Positions 1 through 7,505 of a DNA stretch of 53,815 nucleotides are shown one piece after another. Position 1 is the first letter of the stretch. The number at the start of each line of letters is the position of its first letter. The notes beneath the pieces are model-generated. The model searched no databases, was not told the DNA's origin, and was given only the letters and a program-made list of their open reading frames with translations. The position numbers and the translations under genes were made by a program. The DNA comes from Verrucomicrobiota bacterium (GTDB taxonomy: Bacteria; Verrucomicrobiota; Verrucomicrobiia; Opitutales; Opitutaceae): the NCBI GenBank assembly GCA_023457035.1, contig JAEWNN010000147.1, positions 1 through 53,815 on the forward strand, written 5' to 3'.

Positions 1-781
1 CGATCTCCTCGTAGACGCCGAGCATGCCGGCGTTGACGATGGCCATGTCGAGGCCGGCGGCGATGGCGTGGTAGAGGAAGGCGGCGTGCATCGCCTCGCG
101 CACGGGGTTGTTGCCGCGGAAGGAGAACGAGACGTTGGAGATGCCGCCGGAGGTCTTCGCGTGCGGGAGGGTACGCTTGATGATCCGCACGGCCTCGATG
201 AAATCGACGGCGTAGTTGTTGTGCTCGTCGATGCCGGTGGCGACGGTGAGGACGTTGGGATCGAAGATGATGTCCTCGGGCGGGAAGCCGACTTGGTCGA
301 CAAGGAGATGGTACGCGCGGGTGCAGATACGGACCTTGTCGTCGCAGGTGGCGGCCTGGCCCTGCTCGTCGAACGCCATCACGACCGCGGCGGCGCCGTA
401 GCGGCGGAGGAGTCGTGCGCGGCGGAGAAACTCGGCCTCGCCCTCCTTGAGCGAGATGGAGTTCACGATGCCCTTGCCCTGCAGGCACTGCAGGCCGGCC
501 TCGAGCACGGTCCACTTCGAGGAATCGAGCATGATCGGCACGCGCGAGATCTCGGGCTCGGCGGCGATGAGGTTGAGGTACTTCACCATCGTCGCTTCGC
601 CGTCGACGAGGGCCTCGTCGACGTTGATGTCGATCACGGTCGCGCCGGCCTCGACCTGCTGGCGGGCGATGGCGAGGGCGGCGTCCCAGTCGCTGGCCTT
701 GATTGCCTTGGCGAATTTCGGGGAACCGGTGATGTTGGTGCGCTCGCCGACGACGAGGAAACTGGAGGCGCTGCGGGTCAT
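1..781 (-). CDS. metH: Methionine synthase, pterin/cobalamin-binding half (split MetH), partial at window edge
   Basis: The gene starts at ATG 781 and runs off the left edge of the window, so about 260 residues are visible. They match the part of MetH that follows the homocysteine domain: VVGERTNITGS near the N-terminus, then IDINVDEALVDGEATMV, MLDSSKW, GKGIVNSIS, VMAFDEQGQA, FDPNVLTVATGI and SGGISNVSFSFRGN. This is the methyltetrahydrofolate-binding domain; in the family the cobalamin-binding and reactivation domains follow and would lie outside the window. The methyl group goes from folate to cobalamin and then to homocysteine. The protein begins exactly where the homocysteine domain would end in a full-length MetH, and that missing half is encoded at 3725-4798. 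The gene is therefore split, not truncated. It is probably the last gene of a minus-strand run with cbiB and cbiZ. Confidence 0.92.
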   Translation of the reverse strand, partial: MTRSASSFLVVGERTNITGSPKFAKAIKASDWDAALAIARQQVEAGATVIDINVDEALVDGEATMVKYLNLIAAEPEISRVPIMLDSSKWTVLEAGLQCLQGKGIVNSISLKEGEAEFLRRARLLRRYGAAAVVMAFDEQGQAATCDDKVRICTRAYHLLVDQVGFPPEDIIFDPNVLTVATGIDEHNNYAVDFIEAVRIIKRTLPHAKTSGGISNVSFSFRGNNPVREAMHAAFLYHAIAAGLDMAIVNAGMLGVYEEI

Positions 782-788
782 ATCAATG

Positions 789-816
789 GACGGTAGACGG
801 TGGACAGTGGTCGGTG
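789..816. repeat. Heptamer tandem repeat upstream of the metH pterin half
   Basis: Four consecutive 7-bp units read GACGGTA, GACGGTG, GACAGTG and GTCGGTG. A similar 7-bp periodic array lies at 35958-35999. It sits 8 bp upstream of the metH start, inside the 82-bp gap to cbiB, and would be transcribed in the leader. Confidence 0.6.
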
Positions 817-863
817 GCCCTCCTTCGCCAAGGCTTCGGAGGGTGCCGCTGCGCGGCAGCGGA

Positions 864-1877
864 TCAGGTGAGTGGGAAGGCGATGGCGCCGAGGGCGGCG
901 AAGGTCACAAGGGTGGAGAGGATGAGCAACACGGAGGTGCGGCGGATGTCGCGGGCGTCGGCGCCGGGGGCGTCGGAGGGGGCGCCGAGCCAGAGGTCGC
1001 ACACCCGCACGCCGTTCTTGAAGAGTGGGCCGATCAGGCGGCGGCGCAGCGCACCGGCGATGGTGCACTCCGGCCAGCCGCTGTTCGGGCCGGGCACCAG
1101 CGCGTGTTGGGCGCGGCCCCAGCGGAGGGCGGCGCGGCCGTCGTAGCCGGGCAGCAACGCCGCGAGGCCGGAGAGCAGGAGCCAGCTCCAGCGCGCGGGG
1201 AGGAAGTTGGCGACGTCGTCGGTGCGCGCGCCGCACCAGCCGAAGCGCAGGTAGCGGTCGGACTTGTAGCCGACCATGCTGTCCATCGTGCTCACGATCT
1301 TGAAGAGCACGCCGGCGAGCGGTCCGAAGAGGAGGAGGAAAACGAGCGGGGTGAGCACGCCGTCGACGAGATTCTCCGCCATGCTCTCGACGGCGCCGCG
1401 GCCGCAGGCGGCGAGGTCCATCTTGTCGGTGTCGCGGCCGACGAGCATGGAAACGTGGTGACGCGCGGCGGCGAGGTCGCCGCGGGCGGCGGCGCGGGCG
1501 ATGCGTTCGCCGTGGGCGATGAGGTCGCGCAGTGCGAGGCAGGCCCAGCAGACGAGCCCGGCCGCGACGTCGAACGCGTACGGGTGCAGCGCGTGTGCGC
1601 CGGCGAGAAAGGCAACCACCAGCGGCAGCACGGTGCCCGCGAGGAGGAACAGCAGGGCGATGCCGCCGGCGTAGCCGTCGGCGCCGAGGCGGAAGAGCAC
1701 GCGTTCGTAGAAGGCGAGCAACCGGCCGAGCAGGCGGATCGGGTGCGCGGCGAAGATCGGGTCGCCGATCAACGCGTCGAGCGCGAGCCCCAGCGCGGCC
1801 CAGAGGAAGAAACGCGGTTCGAGGAACCCGACGGAGGCGTGCAGCGCGTCGGCGAAAGTGGCGGCGAGGGCGGGCAT
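864..1877 (-). CDS. cbiB: Adenosylcobinamide-phosphate synthase CbiB/CobD
   Basis: A 337-residue integral membrane protein with family hallmarks: LDALIGDPIFAAHPIRLLGR near the N-terminus, then ENLVDGVLTPL, STMDSMVGYKSDRYLRFGWCGARTDDVANFLPAR in the middle, and PGPNSGWPECTIAGAL followed by LFKNGVRVCDLWLG. CbiB joins the aminopropanol (or its phosphate) side chain to adenosylcobyric acid to give adenosylcobinamide (phosphate), a late step of B12 synthesis at the inner membrane. Length is normal for the family. It lies between cbiZ upstream and the cobalamin-binding half of MetH downstream. CbiZ makes adenosylcobyric acid, which is the CbiB substrate, so the two act in sequence. Confidence 0.93.
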   Translation of the reverse strand: MPALAATFADALHASVGFLEPRFFLWAALGLALDALIGDPIFAAHPIRLLGRLLAFYERVLFRLGADGYAGGIALLFLLAGTVLPLVVAFLAGAHALHPYAFDVAAGLVCWACLALRDLIAHGERIARAAARGDLAAARHHVSMLVGRDTDKMDLAACGRGAVESMAENLVDGVLTPLVFLLLFGPLAGVLFKIVSTMDSMVGYKSDRYLRFGWCGARTDDVANFLPARWSWLLLSGLAALLPGYDGRAALRWGRAQHALVPGPNSGWPECTIAGALRRRLIGPLFKNGVRVCDLWLGAPSDAPGADARDIRRTSVLLILSTLVTFAALGAIAFPLT

Positions 1878-1903
1878 GTCAGGCGCAGCCTCCGAGGTCC
1901 GCG

Positions 1904-1988
1904 GTAGGGCGGTTTCTCCGAAACCGCCGCAGCCGTCGCCCGAGAGCGGTCTGAGCGCAAAGCGGACGTTTCGGAGAAACGTCCCTAC
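1904..1988. repeat. Inverted pair of GTAG-footed hairpin elements (E1/E2)
   Basis: E1 (1904-1928, plus) is GTAGGG followed by a stem GCGGTTTC/GAAACCGC around TCC. E2 (1964-1988, minus) is GTAGGG followed by a stem GACGTTTC/GAAACGTC around TCC. The two face each other across 35 bp in the cbiZ-cbiB gap. Stem bases differ between them but pairing is kept. The layout resembles REP/BIME elements with a GTAG foot; the transposase that would mobilise such elements is not in the window. Confidence 0.7.
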
Positions 1989-2023
1989 CCTCGGAGGTGC
2001 TGAGAATACGATTCATGGCCGGC

Positions 2024-3229
2024 TCAGCGCTGCCATTTGCTCACCCAGCCCAGCGCAATGGCGCGGGTGACGAGTTCGACGGCGGCGGGAAGGAGGCGCT
2101 CCGGGGCTACGGCGAGGTCGACGGGAAGCGCGTTCACGAGTTCGGCACGGAGGGAGGGAAACGCCTCGGGCCGAGCGGCGAGGCCGGCGGCGAGGAGCGC
2201 GGCTTGGTTGATGAGCGCCTCGCGGGCGGTGGCCGGGGCGAGCGTGCCGGCAAGCGTGCGGTCGAGCACGGCGGCGAACGCGTAGGCGGCGGCGGCGGTC
2301 TGCGGCTCGTAGATGACGGGGTTCCAGTTGTCCTTGAGAAGCTGGCACTGGGCGGCGTCGAGGTGGCGGGCGAGCTGCGTCTTGAATGTTTCCTCCTTCA
2401 GGCCGAAGCGGCCGAGGGCGTGGAAGATCGATCGGGTGTAGCTGCGTTCGAGGCCGTTGCCCCAGCGGAGCGCTTCGAGCGTGGCGTCGCGCACGGCGCG
2501 GCCGATGAGCTCGCCGGCCTTCGTGTGCTTGCCGGTCCAGGTGCGCGCGGCGGCGCCGGCGGCTGGTGCTGCGATGGCGTACTGGTCGGTGCCGGTGCCG
2601 GTGGCGAGGCGCCAGGAGGAGAGGCTGCCGACGGCGAGTTCGAGGAGCGCGGAGGTCTTGGCCTCGGTCATCGTCATCGCGGCGCGGGCGAGCGCGGCGT
2701 CGCTGAGCGGGGCGGAGAGGAACAGTAGTGTGTTGATGGTGCCGCTGTGCGTGCCCGGCGGTTTCGCGGCGGCATCGGCCGGCACGGTGCGGACCCATTT
2801 GCCGTCGGCCTCGTCGTAGCAGGCGGTGTCGCCGGCGCTGCCGGCGTTGCCGGTCACACCACCAGTGACGATGGCGGTGATGGAGAGTTCGCCATGGGTG
2901 TGCGTGGCGATGCCGAGGTACTGCATCGCGGCGGCGGTGCCCATGACGGCGGTGGTCGCGGGTGCGAGGGCGAGCTCGGCGCAGACGGAGCGGTGGTAGC
3001 TCTCGGGGCCGAGGCCGGTGATGTAGGCGAAGCGCTCCTGATGTTTCACCGGCTCGCAGCTCTGATGATTGACGAGGTGGCGCACGTCGGTGCGCAGGCC
3101 GCCGTTGACCGAGCAGGTGCTGAGGACCTTCGCTGGCATCCGCAGTTCAGCGACGACATGGCGGCCGCGGCGCGCGACGAGGGCGAAGGGCGAGTCGAAG
3201 ACCGGCAGGGCGTGGGCGGCGGAGGACAT
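2024..3229 (-). CDS. cbiZ: CbiZ-type adenosylcobinamide amidohydrolase with C-terminal extension
   Basis: A 401-residue protein. The first 265 residues or so carry the CbiZ pattern: LSTCSVNGGLRTDVRHLVNHQ, a TAVMGTAA stretch, an IVTGGVTGNAGSAGD glycine-rich segment, GTINTLLFLSAPLSDAAL followed by TMTEAKTSAL, then ATGTGTDQ and GKHTKAGELIGRAV. CbiZ removes the aminopropanol-type side chain from adenosylcobinamide, giving adenosylcobyric acid for rebuilding of salvaged corrinoids. Known CbiZ proteins are roughly 200-250 residues, so about 130 C-terminal residues here are extra and I do not recognise them. ATG 3229 is the first in-frame ATG and is preceded by a purine-rich plus-strand stretch (pyrimidine-rich in the mRNA), with no Shine-Dalgarno sequence. 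Confidence 0.8.
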   Translation of the reverse strand: MSSAAHALPVFDSPFALVARRGRHVVAELRMPAKVLSTCSVNGGLRTDVRHLVNHQSCEPVKHQERFAYITGLGPESYHRSVCAELALAPATTAVMGTAAAMQYLGIATHTHGELSITAIVTGGVTGNAGSAGDTACYDEADGKWVRTVPADAAAKPPGTHSGTINTLLFLSAPLSDAALARAAMTMTEAKTSALLELAVGSLSSWRLATGTGTDQYAIAAPAAGAAARTWTGKHTKAGELIGRAVRDATLEALRWGNGLERSYTRSIFHALGRFGLKEETFKTQLARHLDAAQCQLLKDNWNPVIYEPQTAAAAYAFAAVLDRTLAGTLAPATAREALINQAALLAAGLAARPEAFPSLRAELVNALPVDLAVAPERLLPAAVELVTRAIALGWVSKWQR

Positions 3230-3296
3230 GGGATTGCGAAGGGCGGAATGTGGATTGCGGAATGGGGGCCGGAGCGGAAGGCGGAGACGGAGAGGA

Positions 3297-3321
3297 GAAT
3301 GTGGAAATCAGGGAATCAGGA
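3297..3321 (-). repeat. 25-nt leader element, copy 1 (second copy at 27656-27680)
   Basis: The plus strand holds GAATGTGGAAATCAGG then GAATCAGGA. A copy identical at 24 of 25 positions lies upstream of trpS. Both are upstream of minus-strand start codons in the same orientation, about 68 and 50 bp from the ATG. This copy also overlaps the last codons of the small membrane-protein gene that ends at 3316. Confidence 0.6.
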
Positions 3322-3714
3322 AGGGGAAGGCGGATTCGGGGTTCTCCCTCGCTTGACCTCGGCGATGCAGGCGAACACCACCGGAGCGATAAGGAGCACG
3401 ATCCAGAGAAACACGATCAGTGCTCCACCGAGGTCGGAGCGGAAAAACTCAGACACGGCTAGGAGTGCAAAAAAGGCGAGCAGTAGCGATGTGAGCCACG
3501 CGAAGATGCGAAGGCCAATCGCACCAAGAATGCCAGCAGCCAAGAACATGACATCTACAGGTGTTGAGTTTGGTATGCCGCGCTTTGCCAAGCCGGATGG
3601 ATCCACGAATCCGATAACGATCCCGGTAACACCGATGATGGCGATGAACAGCGCACCGGCCCGAACTGCCACCGGCCAGCGGACGACTCGAAAGAGCGTT
3701 TTTATGACGCGCAT
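3316..3714 (-). CDS. Small hypothetical membrane protein
   Basis: From ATG 3714 the product is 132 residues. It begins MRVIKTLFRVVRW and has about four hydrophobic stretches (AGALFIAIIGVTGIVIGFV, VMFLAAGILGAIGL, an alanine/leucine-rich segment and ALIVFLWIVLLIAPVVF). A longer reading of the frame runs back into the metH gene but is proline/serine-rich antisense-like sequence, so it was rejected. The start is 11 bp past the stop of the homocysteine-methyltransferase gene, suggesting co-transcription. Base composition and codon use are noticeably less GC-rich than the flanking genes. No family is recognised; a link to corrinoid uptake is possible but only from position. Confidence 0.65.
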   Translation of the reverse strand: MRVIKTLFRVVRWPVAVRAGALFIAIIGVTGIVIGFVDPSGLAKRGIPNSTPVDVMFLAAGILGAIGLRIFAWLTSLLLAFFALLAVSEFFRSDLGGALIVFLWIVLLIAPVVFACIAEVKRGRTPNPPSPS

Positions 3715-3724
3715 GATGTAGTGA

Positions 3725-4798
3725 TCACCCGACCACGAGTGGTTCGAGGCCGCTGAGGCGGAGCACGGGCGTGAGTGCGGGAGTGGCGCGGGGGGGGATG
3801 CCGTGGACCGCGGCGGCGATGGCGGCGATGTGGTCGGGCGTGGTGCCGCAGCAGCCGCCGACGAGGTTGAGCCAGCCTTGCGTGGCGTAGTCGCGGAGAA
3901 CGGCGGCCATGTCGGCCGGCGTTTCATCGTAGCCGCCGAAGGCGTTGGGCAGGCCGGCGTTCGGATAACAGGTGACGTGGCACTCGGCGAGGGCGGCGAG
4001 TTCCTCGAGGTAGGGGCGCATGTCCTTCGCGCCGAGCGCGCAGTTGAAGCCGACGGAGAACGGCCGCACGTGGCGCACGCTGTGGTAGAAGGCGGAGACG
4101 GTCTGGCCGGAGAGCGTGCGGCCGGAGGCGTCGGTGATCGTGACGCTGATCATCACTGGAATCCGGATGCCGAGTTCGTCGAAGAGCGACTCGGTGGCGA
4201 AGAGGGCGGCCTTGGCGTTGAGCGTGTCGAAGATCGTTTCGATGAGGAGAACGTCGACGCCGGCTGTGAGGAGGGCTCGGATCTGCTCGGTGTAGGCGGC
4301 GACGACCTGCGGCCAGACGACGGCGCGGAACTCCGGGCGGTTGACGTCGGGCGACATCGAGAGCGTGCGGTTGAGCGGGCCCACCGCACCGGCGACGAAG
4401 CAGCGGCGGCCCGGCGTGGCGGCCTCGGCGGCGCGCGCCGCGGAGCGGGCGCAGGCGACGGCGGCGGTGTTGATCTCGGCGGCGAGGTGCTCGGTCTTGT
4501 AGTCGGCCTGCGAGATCGAGGTGGCGTTGAAGGTGTTGGTCTCGACGAGGTCGGCGCCGGCGGCGAAGTAGCGCGCGTGGATCTCGGTGACGACGTCGGG
4601 GCGCGTGAGGCAGAGGAGGTCGTTGTTGCCCTTGAGGTCGTGCGGGTGGGCGGCGAAACGCGTGCCGCGGAAGTCGGCCTCATGGAGACCGTAGCCCTGG
4701 ATCATCGAGCCCATGGCGCCGTCGAGGATGGCGATGCGTTGCGCGAAGAGCGCCGTGAGGGCGGCGGACGAAGCGGAGGTGAAGGCGGGTGCGGCCAT
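3725..4798 (-). CDS. metH: Methionine synthase, homocysteine S-methyltransferase half (split MetH)
   Basis: A 357-residue protein matching the N-terminal module of cobalamin-dependent MetH: RIAILDGAMGSMIQGYGL, GNNDLLCLTRPDVV, ETNTFNATSISQADY, AGAVGPLNRTLSMSPDVNRPEFRAV, LLIETIFDTLNAKAA, SVTITDASGRTLSGQT, GFNCALGAKDMRPYL, CYPNAGLPNAFGGYDETP and GGCCGTTPDHI. The zinc-ligand cysteines (GFNCALG and GGCC) are present. It ends at LRLSGLEPLVVG, the exact linker where a full-length MetH would go on into the pterin domain, which is encoded at 781 and below. I chose ATG 4798 because MetH homology begins soon after it; ATG 4846 in frame is an alternative that adds 16 residues. Confidence 0.93.
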   Translation of the reverse strand: MAAPAFTSASSAALTALFAQRIAILDGAMGSMIQGYGLHEADFRGTRFAAHPHDLKGNNDLLCLTRPDVVTEIHARYFAAGADLVETNTFNATSISQADYKTEHLAAEINTAAVACARSAARAAEAATPGRRCFVAGAVGPLNRTLSMSPDVNRPEFRAVVWPQVVAAYTEQIRALLTAGVDVLLIETIFDTLNAKAALFATESLFDELGIRIPVMISVTITDASGRTLSGQTVSAFYHSVRHVRPFSVGFNCALGAKDMRPYLEELAALAECHVTCYPNAGLPNAFGGYDETPADMAAVLRDYATQGWLNLVGGCCGTTPDHIAAIAAAVHGIPPRATPALTPVLRLSGLEPLVVG

Positions 4799-4922
4799 GG
4801 TGCCGGGCAACATGAGGAGGAGAGCTGCTTCGTCAAAGCGAAACATATCAACGAATCGGGGTTTGATGATGGAGATGGTGCGTTGTGGGAGAGGGGGATC
4901 CCGAGAAAACCGCCATGGGTGA

Positions 4923-4944
4923 GGACGCCATGCGGTGGGCGTCC
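4923..4944 (-). other. Hairpin upstream of metH, possible leader structure or terminator
   Basis: Seven-base arms GGACGCC and GGCGTCC enclose an 8-nt loop, between the GH3 gene and the metH homocysteine half. On the minus strand a short GGTTTTC follows about 12 nt later, so it could end GH3 transcription weakly. I looked for a cobalamin, SAM or SAH riboswitch pattern in this 266-bp gap and did not find one. Confidence 0.35.
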
Positions 4945-5011
4945 GCGCGGATCGCGGGCCCTGCCCGAGGCTAGCGAGGTTCTGAATGAGCCAAACTCGG
5001 GCGTTGCGAAC

Positions 5012-5037
5012 GGACGGCGGCGGAGCGCCGTCCCTAC
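5012..5037 (-). repeat. GTAG-footed hairpin element (E3)
   Basis: On the minus strand, GTAGGG is followed by arms GACGGC and GCCGTC around a CG-rich loop. This is the same architecture as E1/E2 and E4/E5 but single. It lies 28 bp beyond the GH3 stop codon. Confidence 0.6.
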
Positions 5038-5064
5038 CGGAGGCGCGCAGCGATGCGCGGTCGC

Positions 5065-7359
5065 TCACTCCGCGCGCAGGGTGAAGCCGACCGGCGTGTC
5101 TGCCTCGGAGCTGTTGCCGACGAAGACTTGGAACTCGCCCGGCTCGGCTTCCCAGGTGCCGCGGGCAGTCGTGAAGGCGAGGTCGGCGGCGGTGAGCGTG
5201 AAGACGACCTCGCGGCTCTCGCCGGGCTGGAGCTCGACCTTGGCGAAGCCCTTGAGCTCCTTCACCGGGCGCGTGAGGCTGCCGACGACGTCGCGGACGT
5301 AGAGTTGCACGACCTCGGCGCCGGCCCGCGGGCCAGTGTTCGTGAGGGTGGCGGTGATGCGCAACGTGTCGCGCGGGCCGATGGCGGCGGCGCTCAGCCG
5401 CGGTGCGGAGAGGGTGAACGTGGTGTAGCTCAGACCGAAGCCGAAGGGATAGAGCGGGGAGTTCGGCGTATCGGTATAGTGGGACCAGAAGACGCGGCCG
5501 TCGCTGCCGGAGGGCCGGCCGGTGTTCTTGTGCGCATAGTAGATCGGGCATTGGCCGACGGCGCGGGGGAAACTCACCGGGAGTTTTCCGGACGGGTTGC
5601 GACGGCCGAAGAGCACATCGGCGATCGCGTGCCCGGCCTGCGAGCCGAGATGCCACGTCTCGAGGAGGGCGGGCGCCTGCTCCGCGACGGGGCCGAGCAC
5701 GAGGGGCCGGCCCCCCATGAGCACGACGACGATACGGGGATTGGCCGCGGCGACCGTGGCGAAGAGTTCCTGCTGCAGGCCCTTGAGTCCGATGTCGGCC
5801 TGGCTGCGCCCTTCGCCGGTCTGCCAAGCATCCTCGCCGAGGGCGAGAATGACGACATCGGCTTGGCGGGCGGCGGCGATGGCGGCGGGGAAGCCGGAGC
5901 GGTCGGTCGTGTTGTATTCCGAATCTTTCCACGCGGAACGGTCGCCGATTGTGACCGTCGCACCCTCGGCGTAGTCGACGACGGTGTGCGGACCGACCGC
6001 GGCGCGGATGCCCTCGAGCAGGGAGACGGCGGAGTCGCGGCGGCCCTCGCCGCGCCAGTTGCCCAGCGGTGCATCCTTGTCGGCGGCGAGCGCGCCGATC
6101 ACGGCGATGCGCCGGACCTTCGGATCGAGCGGGAGGAGGGAACCGGAGTTCTTCAGGAGGACGATGGATTCGCCGGCGATCTCGCGGGCGGCGGCGAGAT
6201 GCTCCGGCACCTCGAGCAGGCGTTGCTCGCGCGTGGGATCGCAGCGGCGGTAGGGATCGTCGAAGAGCCCGAGGGCGAACTTCACCCGGAGGACGCGGCG
6301 TACCGCATCATCCAACACCGCGCTCGGCACGGCGCCGGCGGTCACGAGTTCGGCGAGGTGGCGGTCGTAGGCGGAGGATTCCATGTCCATGTCGTTGCCC
6401 GAGAGGATCGCGAGCTGGGCGGCGTGGCGCAGATCGGCGGCGAATCCGTGCGGGAGCGTTTCGCGGATGGCACCCCAGTCGGAGACGACGAAGCCGGGGA
6501 AGTGCCACTCGCCCTTGAGGATCTCGCGTTGCAGGCGGGCGCTGGAGACGGAGGGCAGGCCGGCGATCTCGTTGAACGAGGTCATCACGGTCGCGGCGCC
6601 AGCCTCGATGGCGGCGCGGAAGGGAGGCAACACGACATCGTGCAACGTGGCCGCGGAGAGATCGACGGTGTTGTAGTCGCGGCCGGCCTCGGCGAAGCCG
6701 TAGGCGGCGAAGTGCTTCACGCAGGCGGCGACGGAGTCGGGTGCGCGCAGATCGGGACCTTGGAAACCGCGCACACGCGCGGCGGCGAAGGCCGCGCCCA
6801 GGAACGGATCCTCGCCCGCACCCTCCATGATGCGGCCCCAGCGGGCATCGCGGCAGATGTCGACCATCGGCGCGAAGGTCCAGTCGAGGCCGGTGGCCGC
6901 CGCTTCGGTCGCGGCGATGCGGGCGGAGCGCTCCGCCGCGGCGGGGTTCCAACTCGCCGCCTCGGCGAGCGGCACCGGGAAGATGGTGCGGAAGCCGTGC
7001 ACGACATCGTAGCCGAAGAGCAGCGGGATGTGCAGCCGGCTGCCGTCGACGGCGAGTTGCTGGAGGCGACGGACGGCCGCGACGCCGTGCACATTCAGCA
7101 TCGAGCCCACCTGGCCGTTGCGGATCTTGGCGACGCGGGCGGCCTCGTCGTGCGCTTCGGGCATCGGGCCGGTGGGATCGAAGAAGCTGCTGAGCTGGTG
7201 GAGCTGCCCGACCTTCTCCTCGAGCGTCATCTGCGCGAGGAGCGCATCGATGCGTTTCTCGGTGGCGGGATCGACCAGCGGCGCCGGGGCCGGGGCCGCG
7301 GCGAGGGCGGAGGCGAGAGCGAGGCAGAGAGGCAGGAGGCGAGGGAAGGTTGGGCGCAT
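5065..7359 (-). CDS. bglX: Exported GH3 beta-glucosidase (BglX-like)
   Basis: From ATG 7359 the product is about 764 residues with an obvious signal peptide (MRPTFPRLLPLCLALASALAAAPA). The GH3 N-terminal barrel shows MTLEEKVGQLHQL, FGYDVVHGFRTIFPVPLAEAASWNP, DWTFAPMVDICRDARWGR, VKHFAAYG and VVSDWGAI, whose Asp (about residue 294) is the family nucleophile. The GH3 C-terminal domain has ESIVLLKN, ALGEDAWQTGEGRSQADI and VLMGGRPLVLG; the C-terminus is a fibronectin-III-like domain (VVQLYVRDVVGSLTRPVKELKGFAKVEL). It would hydrolyse terminal beta-linked glucose from oligosaccharides in the periplasm. It is divergent from an epimerase-like gene at 7506, which suggests shared work on cellobiose or glucomannan fragments. 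The leader before the ATG is CU-rich, without Shine-Dalgarno. Confidence 0.92.
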   Translation of the reverse strand: MRPTFPRLLPLCLALASALAAAPAPAPLVDPATEKRIDALLAQMTLEEKVGQLHQLSSFFDPTGPMPEAHDEAARVAKIRNGQVGSMLNVHGVAAVRRLQQLAVDGSRLHIPLLFGYDVVHGFRTIFPVPLAEAASWNPAAAERSARIAATEAAATGLDWTFAPMVDICRDARWGRIMEGAGEDPFLGAAFAAARVRGFQGPDLRAPDSVAACVKHFAAYGFAEAGRDYNTVDLSAATLHDVVLPPFRAAIEAGAATVMTSFNEIAGLPSVSSARLQREILKGEWHFPGFVVSDWGAIRETLPHGFAADLRHAAQLAILSGNDMDMESSAYDRHLAELVTAGAVPSAVLDDAVRRVLRVKFALGLFDDPYRRCDPTREQRLLEVPEHLAAAREIAGESIVLLKNSGSLLPLDPKVRRIAVIGALAADKDAPLGNWRGEGRRDSAVSLLEGIRAAVGPHTVVDYAEGATVTIGDRSAWKDSEYNTTDRSGFPAAIAAARQADVVILALGEDAWQTGEGRSQADIGLKGLQQELFATVAAANPRIVVVLMGGRPLVLGPVAEQAPALLETWHLGSQAGHAIADVLFGRRNPSGKLPVSFPRAVGQCPIYYAHKNTGRPSGSDGRVFWSHYTDTPNSPLYPFGFGLSYTTFTLSAPRLSAAAIGPRDTLRITATLTNTGPRAGAEVVQLYVRDVVGSLTRPVKELKGFAKVELQPGESREVVFTLTAADLAFTTARGTWEAEPGEFQVFVGNSSEADTPVGFTLRAE

Positions 7360-7505
7360 GAGGGAGAGGGGATGGGGGCGGGACTTCGGCGGGCGGAGTG
7401 TTCGCGACGAACAGCCGCAGGGCAATCATCCCGAACGTCCCGCAACGAGTTCTCCCCTGGTCTTGCCTTCCGGGCCGGTGGCGGTTCGCATGGCCGCTTT
7501 TCCCC
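7360..7505. promoter_or_regulatory. Divergent intergenic region between GH3 and epimerase genes
   Basis: These 146 bp must hold the start signals for two divergent genes. I see no convincing -35/-10 pair and no strong palindrome that would mark an operator. Both leaders are pyrimidine-rich in the sense direction. Confidence 0.4.

Noticed and set aside
4799..5064. Cobalamin, SAM or SAH riboswitch in the metH leader
   Set aside because: I looked for the B12 box and for SAM/SAH core patterns and found only a plain 7-bp hairpin and a GTAG element.
4799..5932. Upstream extension of the homocysteine-methyltransferase gene into the GH3 gene
   Set aside because: MetH homology starts just after residue 1 of the 4798 start; the extension is out of frame with real GH3 sequence.
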